From positions 10,540,001-10,604,000 of the forward strand of contig NC_135037.1 in NCBI RefSeq assembly GCF_051020975.1: a DNA stretch of 64,000 bases, given 5' to 3'. Below are positions 25,993 through 38,590 of the stretch, in pieces; position 1 is the stretch's first letter; every line of letters starts with the position of its first letter. Under the pieces are notes generated by a model, which was not told the DNA's origin, did no database searches, and was given only the letters and a program-made list of their open reading frames with translations. Origin of the DNA: Osmia lignaria lignaria (Eukaryota; Arthropoda; Insecta; Hymenoptera; Megachilidae). The translations under genes were made by a program, and so were the position numbers.

Positions 25993-27748
25993 GTAAGCGG
26001 GTCCGTTCTTCTTCGCTGTGTACATACCTGGTGGTCGCACATAAACGCACGCACACGATGCAACCAGGCTCGCGTGATCCCTCGACGCCACGTACGTTTC
26101 CCATTGACGTTCCTCCACTGATATGATGCGCCCCTGGCCAACCGACCGCTTATCCACCTGCCGCGTCCCTAGCCTCCATTTTCACCGGGAAACCATAATC
26201 TTGCTCCGTGTTGTCCCGGTATTCGGTCGTCGCAGGTGGTCCTCGTAAATTTCCGACCAAATTCTTCTTCTTCTTTGTCCCTTAACTGTTAGCTTTTTTG
26301 TAGAAACCGTCACACCAGCGGTTAATCCTAGAAATTCATTTCCAACGCTTTTCTTTTTGTTCATAATATTATACTGAAACAAAATTACTTCTTTGTTCTA
26401 TAATATCTATGCCTTTTCTTTTTTTTTTCAGTTAAAGATTTATTTTTAAAAGATCAGGGTAATTATAATTATTCAAGTAATTTTTATTGTCATATTTTTA
26501 AACATGCAGAAGCATATTTTTTTCTTTCTTTCTTAGGAAAATCTCATTTGATTGCAAATGTACTTTCTCTTTGGTTTTTTCAAGGGTTAAAACGTTGATT
26601 TCTATTCTGTAATTTCTCACTCGTTCGAAGAAGGTAAGGTCGTTTGCGTTTTTTTTTTTTTCCCCCCTCCTTTTATCCGGACGCGAATAGGGGACATTTG
26701 CATTGCATATAATCGCGGAAGTTGCAGGGATTCATAAGCTATTCCACGGAGGACAAAGACACGATCCTCTCCGTTATTGGTCCGCAGGTGTCTCATTAAC
26801 GCTTAGCCGTTCGAGCGGCTATCGCGCTAAATGCAAGAGGAACGCGGGGCCTGCTAAGTGAAACGAACGGGAGACGGTAAACGGCACTGTCCTCGATTAT
26901 TCGAACACGGAGGAAAAGTGTTTGGCCGAGGGAACGGTGAAAAGGTGCTAAAATTCACGAGACCCCGATGTACATAAGCTTTCTGTCGTAACTACGGCTC
27001 TTTGAGCAACTTCCGCTGTACAGATGTTAGGTATTTTCTGTGCACACTGGGAGAAAAAAGGATGAAACTACATATTGTTTATAAATTTTTTTATTTCTTA
27101 TTTCAAAAAATTATAAATTGTCAATTAAATAATTATATTTTTAATCTAATACATAATCAGTTGAATAAATAGATTAATTGAGATATGTCGGACCCCTGCT
27201 TAAGGGTTAATTTCAGAATATAATATTTTCGAGCAAAACTATGAAATAATGAAAAGGTTCGGAGAAAACGAGAAACGGAAGCATCGATTCGATTCGATTG
27301 GCGCGAGCTTGCGGGAATAATAGCTTTAGCGCGCGGATGGAAGCCAATGAAACGGAAGTCAACAAATGGAAACAACGTGGGCGTGAAAGTTGGAAAGGTC
27401 GACGATGTTCGATCATCCATCAATTTGATCGTGGAAACTAATGCACCTTTATCGGCAATTCCGGTTACGTCGTTTTCCGAAACCTCCTGTCTACCCCCAT
27501 CTCCCTCCCCACTCTTTTCTGCGTGCTGGTTCGTAAGTCGAGCATAAATCAACCCTTGTTGGCAAACCCAAACAGTGCTTCTCTGAATCACCTTCAACTA
27601 CGATTCGAGACTCGAACGATCGAATTGAAAATTTCAAAAGTATTAAAACAATTTTTGTAAGAAATTAATTTTTTAATTTAAACCGAATGAATTGTTTTCT
27701 TTTTTGTGTAATGATATCTATCAAATAACTTGAGATCGAATTAAGATT

Positions 27749-27895
27749 TCTAAAGCCCCAGGCTAAAAATCTTGGTGAGGCCCGTTGATCGACAAAGTTG
27801 ATTCAAAAATTCTGTCACTATGCGGAGGCTTCATTTTTTCAACGATCTCTAGGCACGTGCCTATTTTGCCTAGCGATAAACACGGCCCTGTCCCA
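27749..27895. mobile_element. dispersed repeat C, copy 1 (TTTTGCCTAG...CACGGCCCTG)
   Basis: The right end CCTATTTTGCCTAGCGATAA then ACACGGCCCTG closely matches 43107-43139. CTAGGC words invert around the TTTTGCC core, so the end can fold. Left boundary uncertain. Confidence 0.4.
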
Positions 27896-30800
27896 GAGAT
27901 AACGATGGGCTGCTACGATAAGGACGAAAGTTTCATGAAAATATCCATTCGATCCAGACGATAGAAGTTCTTCGGTTCCAACGCGTTACACGAAAAGAGT
28001 TAACGAAGTTCGTTAAACGAAGCCACTGTTCGCTGATGAGCTCGAACCACGTAGCTTGTTTTAAACAGCAGTTTTCGACGGCCATCAGACGGCCGTCGTA
28101 TAACACGTCTAAAATGTAGTGGATACGTTCCACGTATAGTCAGCATTATTCGAGAAGCACATTCCAGTGGAGAATTTGATTTCCTAGACTTCCGCTACTT
28201 CACCGTACATACATGGCCGTAATGGAGATTGCCCAGGGTGGTTCACGTTTGGATAATGGCCAGAGAATCGGTTTAAAGGCAAACTTACGACCATTGCCGC
28301 ATCGTTATTTCAGGTTCTTGTTAAGGAAAACAAAAGATAATTGAAAACATCGATGAATTAAAGTGTCGTGTTATAAATTAATTATTAAGAGAAAAATTGA
28401 TCTGAAAATTTTATATAGTTATATACAACAACGCGTTAAAAAATTTGATATTTCAGAGGAAAAGTATTTAGTGCGCGTTATGTTCACGAAAGGTGTCGGT
28501 TAGATCCGCATACCTCTCCCGTGAACCTTGACTATTCTGTTTGCAACACCTCCCGGCGTTCCTACCTGTCTTTCTTTCCATCTTGTTACCTCCCTTTCTC
28601 CCCCACTTTGTCTATTTATCTCCTATTCATAGTTCAGATCTCTCGATGAATCTGCGCCTCGGCATACCAGTCGCTCTGCTTTCTTTCCCTGGTACAAGCT
28701 ACTTTCCAGCCCGTGCCTTTGGATAGGATCTTCTTATTCCTCATCCTGTCAAAAGGAACAAGTACGCTCGCGATCGAATCGAGCCTCCCTAAGGAAAATG
28801 ACGATACAGGGGTGGCAGGAATTTTCCGGGGAAAGGGAGGTCCACTGCGAGGGTCAGAAACCCTACGGCGGGGGGGAGGAGGATTGGGTACCCGGAAGCC
28901 CGCGGGAAGGAAGAGGGGCATCTTATTTCTCCTAGAAAATTCTTAGCTATAACATAAATGAAAAATTATTAAAATTCCATAGATCTAAATTAAAAGGATT
29001 TTCTTTCTGTAAATAGCATCGAAGGCTGTGCAAGGCAATCGTCGAAATAATTTTCAACGATATTTAGATAATTTATGTAGGCAGGCCGTTTCCTGGAAAA
29101 TCGCGCCGGTTCACCTTGTGTGGAATAACGATCGGTTACGATCGCCGCAAACGTACTTGACAAGAATGCAGTTTCACTGGCGGCGGGTTACCGTTTTTCC
29201 CTTGCCATCGACCGCGACCAATGGCGGTCTAAGATGTCGGCGAAAGGATTTCTATTTCCGTGGAATTACGTCGTACGGCTAGATCTATTGCAAACGGACG
29301 GTTTCGCATCAGAAATATTATTCGTATCAACTTGCTTTTCTTCCGAGAAGGATATTTCATCGCTCTCCTTCCACTCTGTTCCATTACGAGTCATTCCTAT
29401 AATCTATTATCATCTTTTACTTTATTTATCAATATCCCCGCAGAGCCAGAGTAGGTTTCTCATATTTATATTAAGCTCCAAGATCAAAGACATCGTCCTT
29501 GGGGTTTCTTGCCTCTGCTCGACAAGAAGGCGAACTAGTTGGCTTTTTCTTTCTCGTAATCATCCTCTCGAAGGTTTCCCAAGCGTTTCACGAGTGCCGG
29601 GAAAAATTGATACTTAATAGTCCTAGCAATTTGTCAACGCGACCGCCGGGCCGGATGATAAATTGCACGGAGTCATCCTTTCTCACGGTCATCGGCTCAG
29701 GATCGACGGTGTAATGTATAAATCTTGAATGCTCCACGAAGAAACCACCTTATCGCATTCGGAGACACGAGTTCCCTCTTGTAGTTGACGAATCTCTGAG
29801 CAGACGGTCAAAACGGTCAGCTTAACCTTCCGTATTCCTATCGAGTCAAGTTCGTGATTAGATTCGTCGGATATCGCGACCTCGATGCATTCGTAGATTC
29901 CATCGTACATGCAGGATGACATTGATTAACTAGCCATCGTCGTTTCAGATTCTTCCCGCAGAATTCCACCTCGGGTACGATGCACCCGAAGGTCGATTTG
30001 TTTGTATTCTATTCGTAAAAGATGATAGGGATTTTCGGATATCTCTCTCGGCGGAGCCATTCTAATTTTATTGACCATGACCACACACGCCAGACTTTGC
30101 CTCTTGGCAAGTTCCAGATGGAAGGCCTGCCGGTACTTTGCTCGGTATACCGAAGCTGTAGTATAACAGTCGTTTCATTGCTGGCGGCAGTGATTCATGG
30201 ATTTCCAGAGCCCGTTCACCACGTTCTTTCACGTTCGACGATCTATGAATAGATCATGTCAAGCGGCATCGTGGCCTGCGTCTTCCTCCTGCCTTCGATC
30301 CGTCTACCATTCGCTCCGCCATCCTCCTTCCATTCGTTTCCTACTGTTTCACGGTAATCTCGGCTGCTATCGACAAGAGAGCGATAGCACGCGTTGCGAT
30401 CGGGATGTATAGCGTCTGTTATGTCGATCGATTCGCCGGATTGCTCGGCGAACCGTTAAACCCTGAACGGCCATCGCGAACAGCCTGAAAAGAGTTCGAG
30501 ACGGAGGAAAGTCCTCCCCCCCGCTATTATCTCGATTTTCCTTCGTACTTTTTGCATGCCCGCCCGCTGGTCACTGGAGTAAGCCGCGACAGGTCGTCGA
30601 CTTGTGAATCGCAATTTGACGGACCATGGAGAGGATACTCCTCCAAAGGGAACGCGTTACGGGGATGCGTGTTCAAAGGGACCACGAGCGAGGTGGCAAA
30701 CAAGGTTCGTGTGTACCTAGCTTGGTCTCTAGCATGGCCGTTCTAATTACCGGGAAAATCAGGAAGCGGAAGGTTAGTGGTACACTGGGATGAATCATTG

Positions 30801-31783
30801 GATCGATAGTCGATAACGAGTTTCGTCATGGATACATAGGTGCCACGTGGGTGGCAGGACGCGGACTCTAAACACGTGAAACGAGAGGCGTCAGTGTCTG
30901 GTGGTACCAGGCGAGTTGCAATACTGCGTCTCATTCCTCTTTGCTCGTTCAATCGGATGCGTCACAGGAAGCCGAACGCCTGACTGACTGGCCAGAGAGC
31001 GGCTCTCTGATGCTGCTAACCTATCGTACGATCAATTCGTTTTATTCTACTCGTTTATCGCGTTAGCCAATTGCCGTACTTGCCGTCTGCCACTCTAAGG
31101 GGTTCCAGGGAGTTTGCTTTGCTGCGAAGTACTCTTGCTCGTCTTGACCAACTTCTCACCGATAGAAAGTTTATTTACGTTAACGCGTTCGCTCCAGTGT
31201 CTTTTTTAAAGATTGCTGTTTAGTTAGTTCAAAGTTTTAGTCTCAATGGATTTTTTCCCTACTTGTCTCCAGATACCTCTCCCCTTCATTTTCTCGTACA
31301 ACGAATAACTTACACGTTATTTTAAGTCGTCACGTTAGGAGACTCGCCCTGCATTTACCAAGTTCTTTCGTCCAGTTACCGATTCAAGGTCACCGATTAT
31401 CTGCCCCGCGGATACCGGGGCGGACGACTTTACGATCTCCGAGAAGCGTTTCGTATCGTCCGTCCGGTTTGCAGTGGTCGCGTAGGCGGACATTTTTATC
31501 GTGCCGAAGATTGGTATTTCTTTGCCGTTGCACGCGTCGTACGTGAAAGTAGCCGCGTACCGGATAGACGAACGCGAGCGCTCGCGGGCCCGTGGGCAGG
31601 AGCGGCGATCCGGTCGCGGAGATACGCCCAGGCGGAAGGACGCCAGGAATTCATAGACAATGACTTTTCTCCCACTCTGTTTCTGCAACACCGTCTGCTC
31701 GTCATTCTCCGCGTCGTCCGGCCTGCTGCGCTTCCGGGTCGAACCAGACACCGCCGCGCGCTGGCCGTTTCCTGTCTGCGACT

Positions 31784-31798
31784 AAAATGGCGGGAAAA
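31784..31798. promoter_or_regulatory. composite YY1/E2F-like site
   Basis: AAAATGGCGGGAAAA joins a YY1/Pho-like core (AAAATGGCG) to an E2F-like core (GGCGGGAAAA). Such composites sit at promoters of growth genes. A CpG-rich open stretch follows on the minus strand (31751-31335), but no gene could be confirmed. Confidence 0.3.
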
Positions 31799-32097
31799 TG
31801 AATCGGCACCGAGGAGGTCGGAGATTAGATCGACCTCCATCCCTGACGAGAAATCGATTATAGATGATGTTGATAAGAGAACAATCGGAGAACGTTCGTT
31901 GCTCGGTTCGAGCCGACACGAATTTTTCTACTTCTTATAAATCAATGTTACGCCAGAGTTATCGGCGAGAACTTAACGATTCATGACCGCTCGTGATGCA
32001 TCGCGATTTCCATAAAACCTCCTTCGGTATATTCAAATTTCCACCCGAGCAAATTAATGCAAACCGGTTTAAAAATCGAACTAGCCAATTCATATAT

Positions 32098-32180
32098 TTA
32101 ACCCTCCGACGGCGGACTATAGAGAGAAACCCAATTTGTACTCCATATTATTTTTATTTTTTAAATTTTACTGGCGGCAA
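32098..32180 (-). mobile_element. diverged copy of TTAA-bounded element
   Basis: TTTAACCCTCCGACGGCGG, then ACTATAGAGAGAAACCCAAT and ATATTATTTTTATTTTTTAA. This is the inverted form of the right half of the copy at 54707-54885 and closely parallels 41290-41372. Confidence 0.45.
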
Positions 32181-32471
32181 CTAAAAATGGCTACTTATTT
32201 GAAGTCCTCTAAGATGCCTTCGCTCAGAGTTATTTTAACTAGAATAAAAATTGTGATAAAAAAATAAGGGCGAGATAATTTATAGAAAAAAAGGTGGAGG
32301 GTTGTCGGTGGGATAAAGGAGCGCATATGTCTGGCACGTTTTCGTGCGAGGAAAGAGAATGAGGAAGAGCCGGCGCGGGCGGCGCAGATCCGGGAAGACG
32401 GGAAGCCGGTGGGGTCCACATAGCTGGGCGCACGGCTTGCTCTGCGCGGAAGCAGCAGCTGACGCGTCGCG

Positions 32472-33030
32472 TGACGTCACGGTTTGCGTGGGTCGGCGTC
32501 CCGACGGCGGACGTCGCTCGATATCACACTCGCCCGGGCGACGCTCCTTTTTACTACGCGCACCTCCCTCCTCTTCCTCTTCCTCGTACTCTTACGCTAC
32601 TCTCATTCTCTTTTCGTTTCCGTTCTCCCCTTCCACCTCCTGTATTCCTCATCGGCATTCTTTTTCCATCTTTCTCCTTTCTACGCAGATCCAACCGGGT
32701 TCTTTCTCATTTTGCTCTTTCATTGTTTCTATTATTATTTCGTTTATCGCGTCTCATTCTATATCCCAACGAGCCTCCGCTTGTTCGTTTCCCTCTTCGG
32801 CATCGTTTTTCTCCTCGCATACTCGTCATTCTTCGCAATTTTTTCTCTTCTCTCTCTCTCCTCGAATCTTTTCATTTTACCCATCCCTCCTCCGACTTTT
32901 CTTTTTTTTTTCCTCTTATTATCCTCGTTCTCGGTGCACCCACCCTTATCCACCGGTCATCCCTCTTCTAATCGTCGCCTCAGACTCTCTGCTCCGTTGC
33001 TGCAGTAGCAGAGAGCAGGGCGTGACGTCA
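32472..33030. promoter_or_regulatory. pair of identical CRE/ATF palindromes bracketing a pyrimidine-rich tract
   Basis: The 12-mer CGTGACGTCACG occurs around 32472-32479 (core TGACGTCA) and again around 33023-33030. The second is part of a 16-bp perfect palindrome, GGCGTGACGTCACGCC. Between them, about 32555-32990 is strongly C/T-rich on the plus strand. Full CRE palindromes are bound by CREB/ATF bZIP factors. The architecture suggests a promoter or enhancer, but no attached gene is identified. Confidence 0.45.
32555..32990 (+). repeat. long polypyrimidine-rich tract
   Basis: More than 400 bases with strong C/T bias on the plus strand and frequent CTCTTCC, TTCTTT and CTCCTT words. It explains the overlapping open frames in all three plus frames here, rich in Ser/Phe/Leu/Pro, none of which looks coding. 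Confidence 0.7.
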
Positions 33031-34078
33031 CGCCCGTTACCCTCGCCCATCTCGCGTCGGTTGCACCACCGCTGCAACTCAGCCTGGCAAGCACCAAAAC
33101 CAAATAACCCCCCTTCTTGTGGTCCCTGCACGTATTACAGGGCTCGCATCAACTAGCCTGCGGCAAGTTCGTTGCCTCCTCTGTGTTCAACCCCTGCGCA
33201 CCTTCCCGCCAAACACTACCTATTCCCTGCGTATTATCTCCTTGTACCGGCTGCATTTTATTCTCACGCACTTTCTCCTGCTTTTCTGGGTTATCCTGAG
33301 AAAATGTGCATAAATTTCGACCCTCTGTTTCTAACAATATATCTAACAAAAATGTTCATTTCTGTTTCAGGTACGTTGAAACTCCCCTGAAAGTTTGAAT
33401 TCAAGCACGGCCTGAACGGTAAGAGACAATTCTGTTGAATCGAGTTCAGGATAACTAAAATATATCGATTCAAGTTTGCGCGTAATGTTACGCCTTTGTT
33501 CGATGCTCGTTCGTTCCCGAGCCTTTTGCGAGTGGCCCATTGACGGCTCGGCACAGTTTCAAGGATCGACGACGAATCGAAGGTACAGCCTTATCGGGAG
33601 AGGTGGGGAAACAACGGGAGGACTGATACGTGTGTACCGTGTGTGAAACCAGGTCGGGTTATAGGGCGAACAGTTTATTGGAGATGACTGCGATTGCCGA
33701 GAAGTCGGTCCATTTCATTGTAAGCTGTTTAAATGGACATTTTTGAAAAGTTCCTTGTAATAGGTTTAAACCGTGGGTAATTATCGCAGGGATAAGAAAA
33801 CGTTGGTCAAACGTTTAGCTGCAGTCGTCCGTACGGTATATTCTAACGTACTCGGACAGCAGAATTAAAGTAACTGGCTTTAAATGCAGAGCCCCAATTT
33901 TAATTCAATATTTTTATAATTTGACGCTGATCTTTTAAAAAGTATTCTTTTAATGTATGAAATTATCGTTTAAAAATGACGTATTTAGCTTTTGGATATT
34001 GGTTAGGTCCATAATTAACCATCAACAACGATATCGAAGTAAATTCCAAAGTTGATAGTTGAAATCGGGGAGTGGTGG

Positions 34079-34104
34079 GCGCGGCGCGGCGCGGCGCGGC
34101 GCGG
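34079..34104. repeat. (GCGGC)n tandem repeat
   Basis: About five copies of GCGGC at the left edge of a CpG-rich block. Confidence 0.8.
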
Positions 34105-34407
34105 AGAAGCGATATCGCGCGGCGTGCGTTCGAGTTCGGGGATATTCGGCTCGACTCGGCTCCGTTCGATTCGATTCGGTTCATTTCAGTCAGCTGGCTG
34201 ACAGGGCGTTGCCCCGCGTGCGATGCACCATTCATTACGGAGTGCTGCAACCAGAGAGCCGACCTAGCGCGACCAGACCGAGCCTGCACTCTCTCCTCCT
34301 CTCCCTCCCCCTCGTCCCCTTCTCGCACTTCCACCGCCCTCTCGAGCCCTCCCTCCAGCCTCGCTCGATTCTGTTTCGGCTGCAACTGTGGCTTGCGACC
34401 GACCACC

Positions 34408-34488
34408 TACTCTACTACTACTACTACTCGCGTACTACTACCGCGCGTACAATACTGATACTACTACTACTATTACTATTACTACTAC
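34408..34488. repeat. (TAC)n/(TAT)n trinucleotide repeat
   Basis: Interrupted runs of CTA/TAC with some TAT units. Read on the plus strand it gives poly-Tyr, poly-Thr or poly-Leu in chance frames. Confidence 0.8.
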
Positions 34489-37400
34489 GTCGTACGATAC
34501 TTTTGTCATCGCGAACCACCACCGCGCCATCCTCGTTACTCTCGAAGCCGTACCTAATATTTGCCAGAGTATTCTGTCGCTGCTTTTAATGGTTCCGTTA
34601 CAATTACTACCTGAACTTCGCCAACAGCAACCGAGAAAGAAAAATGGGAACGTTTCTGCCCCCTCCCCCTTTTGCCCCGACCACCGCCCCCTCCCTCCAC
34701 GGCGCGGCACAGTGATCCGCCATCTTCTCTCCCTGATTATCGACGGAGCCTGTGTCTACGCTCGCGATGAATGACGCCACCGGTTTTTCAGATTCGCTCC
34801 GTCTCGCATTGACAGATCTTTTGGATCGCGCCGGTGGGAATAGCGGGCGGGAGTGGGAGGAGGGATGCGGTAGCGTACATCTGCTCGAGAGTGCATTGCG
34901 GGAAGCTTTTCAATGAGCGGCTGTACCCGAGACTATACCAACCATCGCGACGTCTGCATGCGAAGCGTTTTCTCCGCGTCGAGTTCGGCTAATGAGAAAG
35001 TCTCGCGTGCTCCAATTGCATTGATTTGAAGTACGGCCGGGTAAATCGACCCCTTCCCAACTTCTCTCATCCTGATTGACGTGAATTTTATATTTTTTTC
35101 CACGTCTTATACGCGTACTTTGCTCGATCTCCGTTTTCATTCCAATTAAAAATGTTAATTTATGTTAACATCTGATAATTATAATCAAATACCAATTTGA
35201 ATATGAATGTGACTTATTTTCAAATTCTATTAATAGTAATTTTTATTCAAATCAAATATACTTAAATTTTTTTATTTATTTAAGTTTAGAAGGTTTAAAA
35301 GAAAATAAAATAACGTATGTTGTTCCCTATATGCTCTATTAATCATTATTTCTTTTTACAATAATATGGAGTTTATTCATGCAATTATTCATGCTGGTGC
35401 GTAATTACGTAGATGACCGATAGGATAATTCTAGAAAATGAACAAAACCACCGTATGTACAGTGGCGTGCATAGATTCCTTTAGGGAAGCATGGGGCGAG
35501 TGCTTCCCGCGCTTCCCCTCTACCTTGTAAGAAATCCTTGCACGCGCGTGTACATAGTGGTTTCGCAGGTTTTATTGCAATTCGTTTATAATTACGGCTC
35601 GATAGTAGTACATACTCGTCGACTCTCACGCCTGGTCGACGTAGCTGGCAGTGGGTCAAACGCATACGCTGCGATGAAACGTGGCATAGCGATGTTTTAA
35701 TGATCGTCAATCATCGTGATTATTGGTACGATCGTAGCTACGGTGTGCCAAGAATGCTTTCGCGGTGATTCGATGACACGCCTTTACCGGTGCCTTTTGT
35801 TAGCCGAGTCAGGTAAACAATTATCTATAATTTAGTTGAATAGGAACAAATTACAGAAAAAGAAATTCGAAAAATTCTTTCCAATTCTAATATGGTTTAT
35901 TTAATATGGTAATTTAGTTAAATAGAAATGAATTTAAATTATAATAAAAAATGACACAGGTCTCTTTAGCCAAATAAAAAAAAAAATTAATTACAGACAA
36001 TTAATAATAAATTTTCAATTTTAGAAATTCATTTGAAAGGAAATTTGTAGTTTCAGTTCGTTTCATTTTATTTGTTATCTGTTGATGAAAAAAAAGTTGG
36101 TACACCGAAGCCTATTAAATTGAACGATAACTCCTTTCAGCCTGAAAAGGGGAGCAAATAAAAGAGACAGGGTAGAACAGAAGCTATATAGTGAAAGAAG
36201 AGGTGACGTTTCAGATATGAGTTTCGCGGTGAACCACAGTCGGCGGTTGGCGAGGTCAGTAGCGTTTTCTGCAGCTACGATCCCGTCTCAACAGAAACTC
36301 CGCGTTAAAAATAACTTTTCACCGGCCGATAATAGAACGCGCGGTCCCACGGAGAGAAACCGCGCGCCGTGTGTGTCTCTCGTATCCGTTTGCCCGCTGA
36401 AAGGAATCGTGTGTGCGAGTGCAACCGCACGTAGCCTCTCCCCGTTGCACCGTTGCACATTGCTGCAACCAGACGCTTCTGTCGTTGCAACTCGCGCCGT
36501 TTGTTGCATTATGCGCCACTAGAGCGCGGCACATTGTGGCACCAGCAATTTCTTTCTTTCCTTTTTATTTTTTCTAACACGTTGCGAAGAAAAATCTGAC
36601 AAGTGTTTTCACGGTTCGTTTCACCGCGATAGGTTTATTGTTCTCTTCTGGGAATATTACAAAGCGCATTATTCGAGAAATGAAATTTCATAAGGAACTG
36701 CAGTCCATCAATCTAATAGGTACTTTCTCCTCTCTCTCTTCTCTCTGTTTGTCGTGTTAGAATTTTTGCAATTTTTTCTTTCGATTACCTTACCATGTAA
36801 ATTTAAAATTCTTACCTTTCGTGTAATTATTAAGTAAAATGGTGGAATCTTTTTAGGTGATGTTAGGAAGTGTCTGAATTTTATCAGGAAACGGTCTCTT
36901 TTCCCGTAAACTACTACGTAAACGTTTTAAAGACGCAAAGGGATGAAAGTAGAAGAAAAAGGGTAGGGGTAACATAGAAGGTGATGGCACGAAGGTGGCG
37001 ATGGAATGACAAGTAGCGGTTGAATCTTTAATCTCTCCCTACGTGGGATATTAAAGTTTCTCAAGAGTTTGGCAACTACTTGAAATACCATAGTGAAATG
37101 GAGTTTAAGTTTCGACTGTAACCCAGACAGGGGCACGAAAGTGGCAATATCGATGGATATCGATCGGCATCTCTGAAGGAATTTCTTTCTTCATCAACTA
37201 CGATCTTCTTCCTCGAATTATTCCCTTATCGGTCCACACCCTATTGAGGGAACTTGTCCTTTCTATTCTTACCATATTTCTTTTCCATTTAAACCTGGAA
37301 AATTCATTCTCTAGGAAATGCTTTGTCGATAAAATATAGTAGACAATAAAATAAGTTGAAAATTCTTTGCATTAAAAGCGGCGGGTCCCAGAAATCTGAA

Positions 37401-38453
37401 TCCGCTGTTGGATTTCAAGTCGCAACTTTGAAAGGTCCGTTTCGATCGATCTGCTTCGATGCTAATGTCTCTCCTCCCCTTTGTTGTCATAGAGAGGACA
37501 TTCGCTACGCTGCAACTTAAAGTTCATTATTCGCGAAGGGGGATTCAATGAAAACGCTCACGCGCTCACGTACGCGATCGCATGGGAATGAGAAAATATG
37601 CAGAGCGGCTTCGATCGCATAGTTAATGCGACACGCGTACACATGCAGAGGTAGATAGTTAGAAACGTATTCTCTTCGAGCCGGCGTTTTGAGCCGTACC
37701 AGACAGACACCGTTAAACCTGTCATTTGAAGTCTTATCGTTAACATACCGCCTGAATTATTCAAAGATTTTTCACGAATACTTTAAACAAATCGCGGTTG
37801 TACAAAATGAAATACTTCCAAAAATAACGAGAGATTTTCTGAAAGAATTTAATCGATCAATCGACGAATTAAAATACGCCGATCAATTATCTGTATTTTC
37901 ATTTTTTTTTTTAAATAGCAAAGAATAGGAAAAATAGAAAAAATATGCAAATCCTGAAATATCTCGCAAAATTGCTAATTTATTGCCTGTTGAAATTATA
38001 CTTTTGAAAAATAAATTCCGACGCCAATGTCGGTGCATAATTTTCAAGGTGCACGCGGAGAACACCATGGAGCGAGAGATGGGCGACGAAGGGCGTCGAG
38101 CCCCCATACGCGACGATAATTTCCATCGTGGAATGACGACCGCTTCATGGTCACGGAATGCAAACAAACCATGTCCGACGAGGACCTTTTTCTTCTTTTT
38201 TTTTTTTTCGTTATCCTCTTTCGCGCCTTCTCTTGTACCGGCGTACAAGCTGGCGCGTGTGCACCACCTTCAGGCTCGATTCACACGCGCCTACTACGAG
38301 GAAATCTTTTTGTTCCTGAGAACGTGTCCCCCGGATCAAGTTCACCGCTTTGTGCCACGCTTCCGGTCTACTTTTTTCAACGCCTGCGCGTTCAAACGGC
38401 TTCCAAATAATTTTCACCTAAAACCTGACAATTTTAAGTCTCGGAAGTCTCGA

Positions 38454-38590
38454 TGAACCTGTTGTAGAAAAGGCGCTTCTCTTTTGATTTCAATGATTTT
38501 TGAATATGTTGTAAAATTCGACATTTTCAAGAAAAACAAGTTGTTTAAAATCATAGAAATTAGATAAAGAGCGTCTTTTCTACAAGTTCA
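38454..38590. repeat. 137-bp inverted repeat (long hairpin)
   Basis: The left arm TGAACCTGTTGTAGAAAAGG matches, with a few mismatches and indels, the reverse complement of the right arm, which reads TGAACTTGTAGAAAAGACGC. Arms of about 45 bp surround a loop of about 45 bp. No TTAA edges are seen. It could be a MITE or a hairpin RNA source. Confidence 0.55.

Larger units (their letters stand above)
26000..32300. other. non-coding stretch; no gene recognised
   Basis: Homopolymer T tracts at 26420-26430 and 26650-26662, AT-rich tracts at 27060-27160 and 28360-28450, and a G-rich patch at 28800-28920. 29030-31300 is of mixed composition with short chance frames. Transposon-like fragments are listed separately. 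Confidence 0.45.

Noticed and set aside
31335..31840. Overlapping minus-strand frames (MEVDLISDLL... and SGSTRKRSRPDDAEN...)
   Set aside because: The beginnings look protein-like, but the second lacks an ATG, the two are in different frames with no intron to join them, and the later parts are Arg-rich CpG translation. Noted only as context for the YY1/E2F motif.
32344..33156. 270-codon plus-strand frame and overlapping 166- and 174-codon frames
   Set aside because: All three plus frames are open because the sequence is a pyrimidine-rich tract. The products are Ser/Phe/Leu/Pro repeats.
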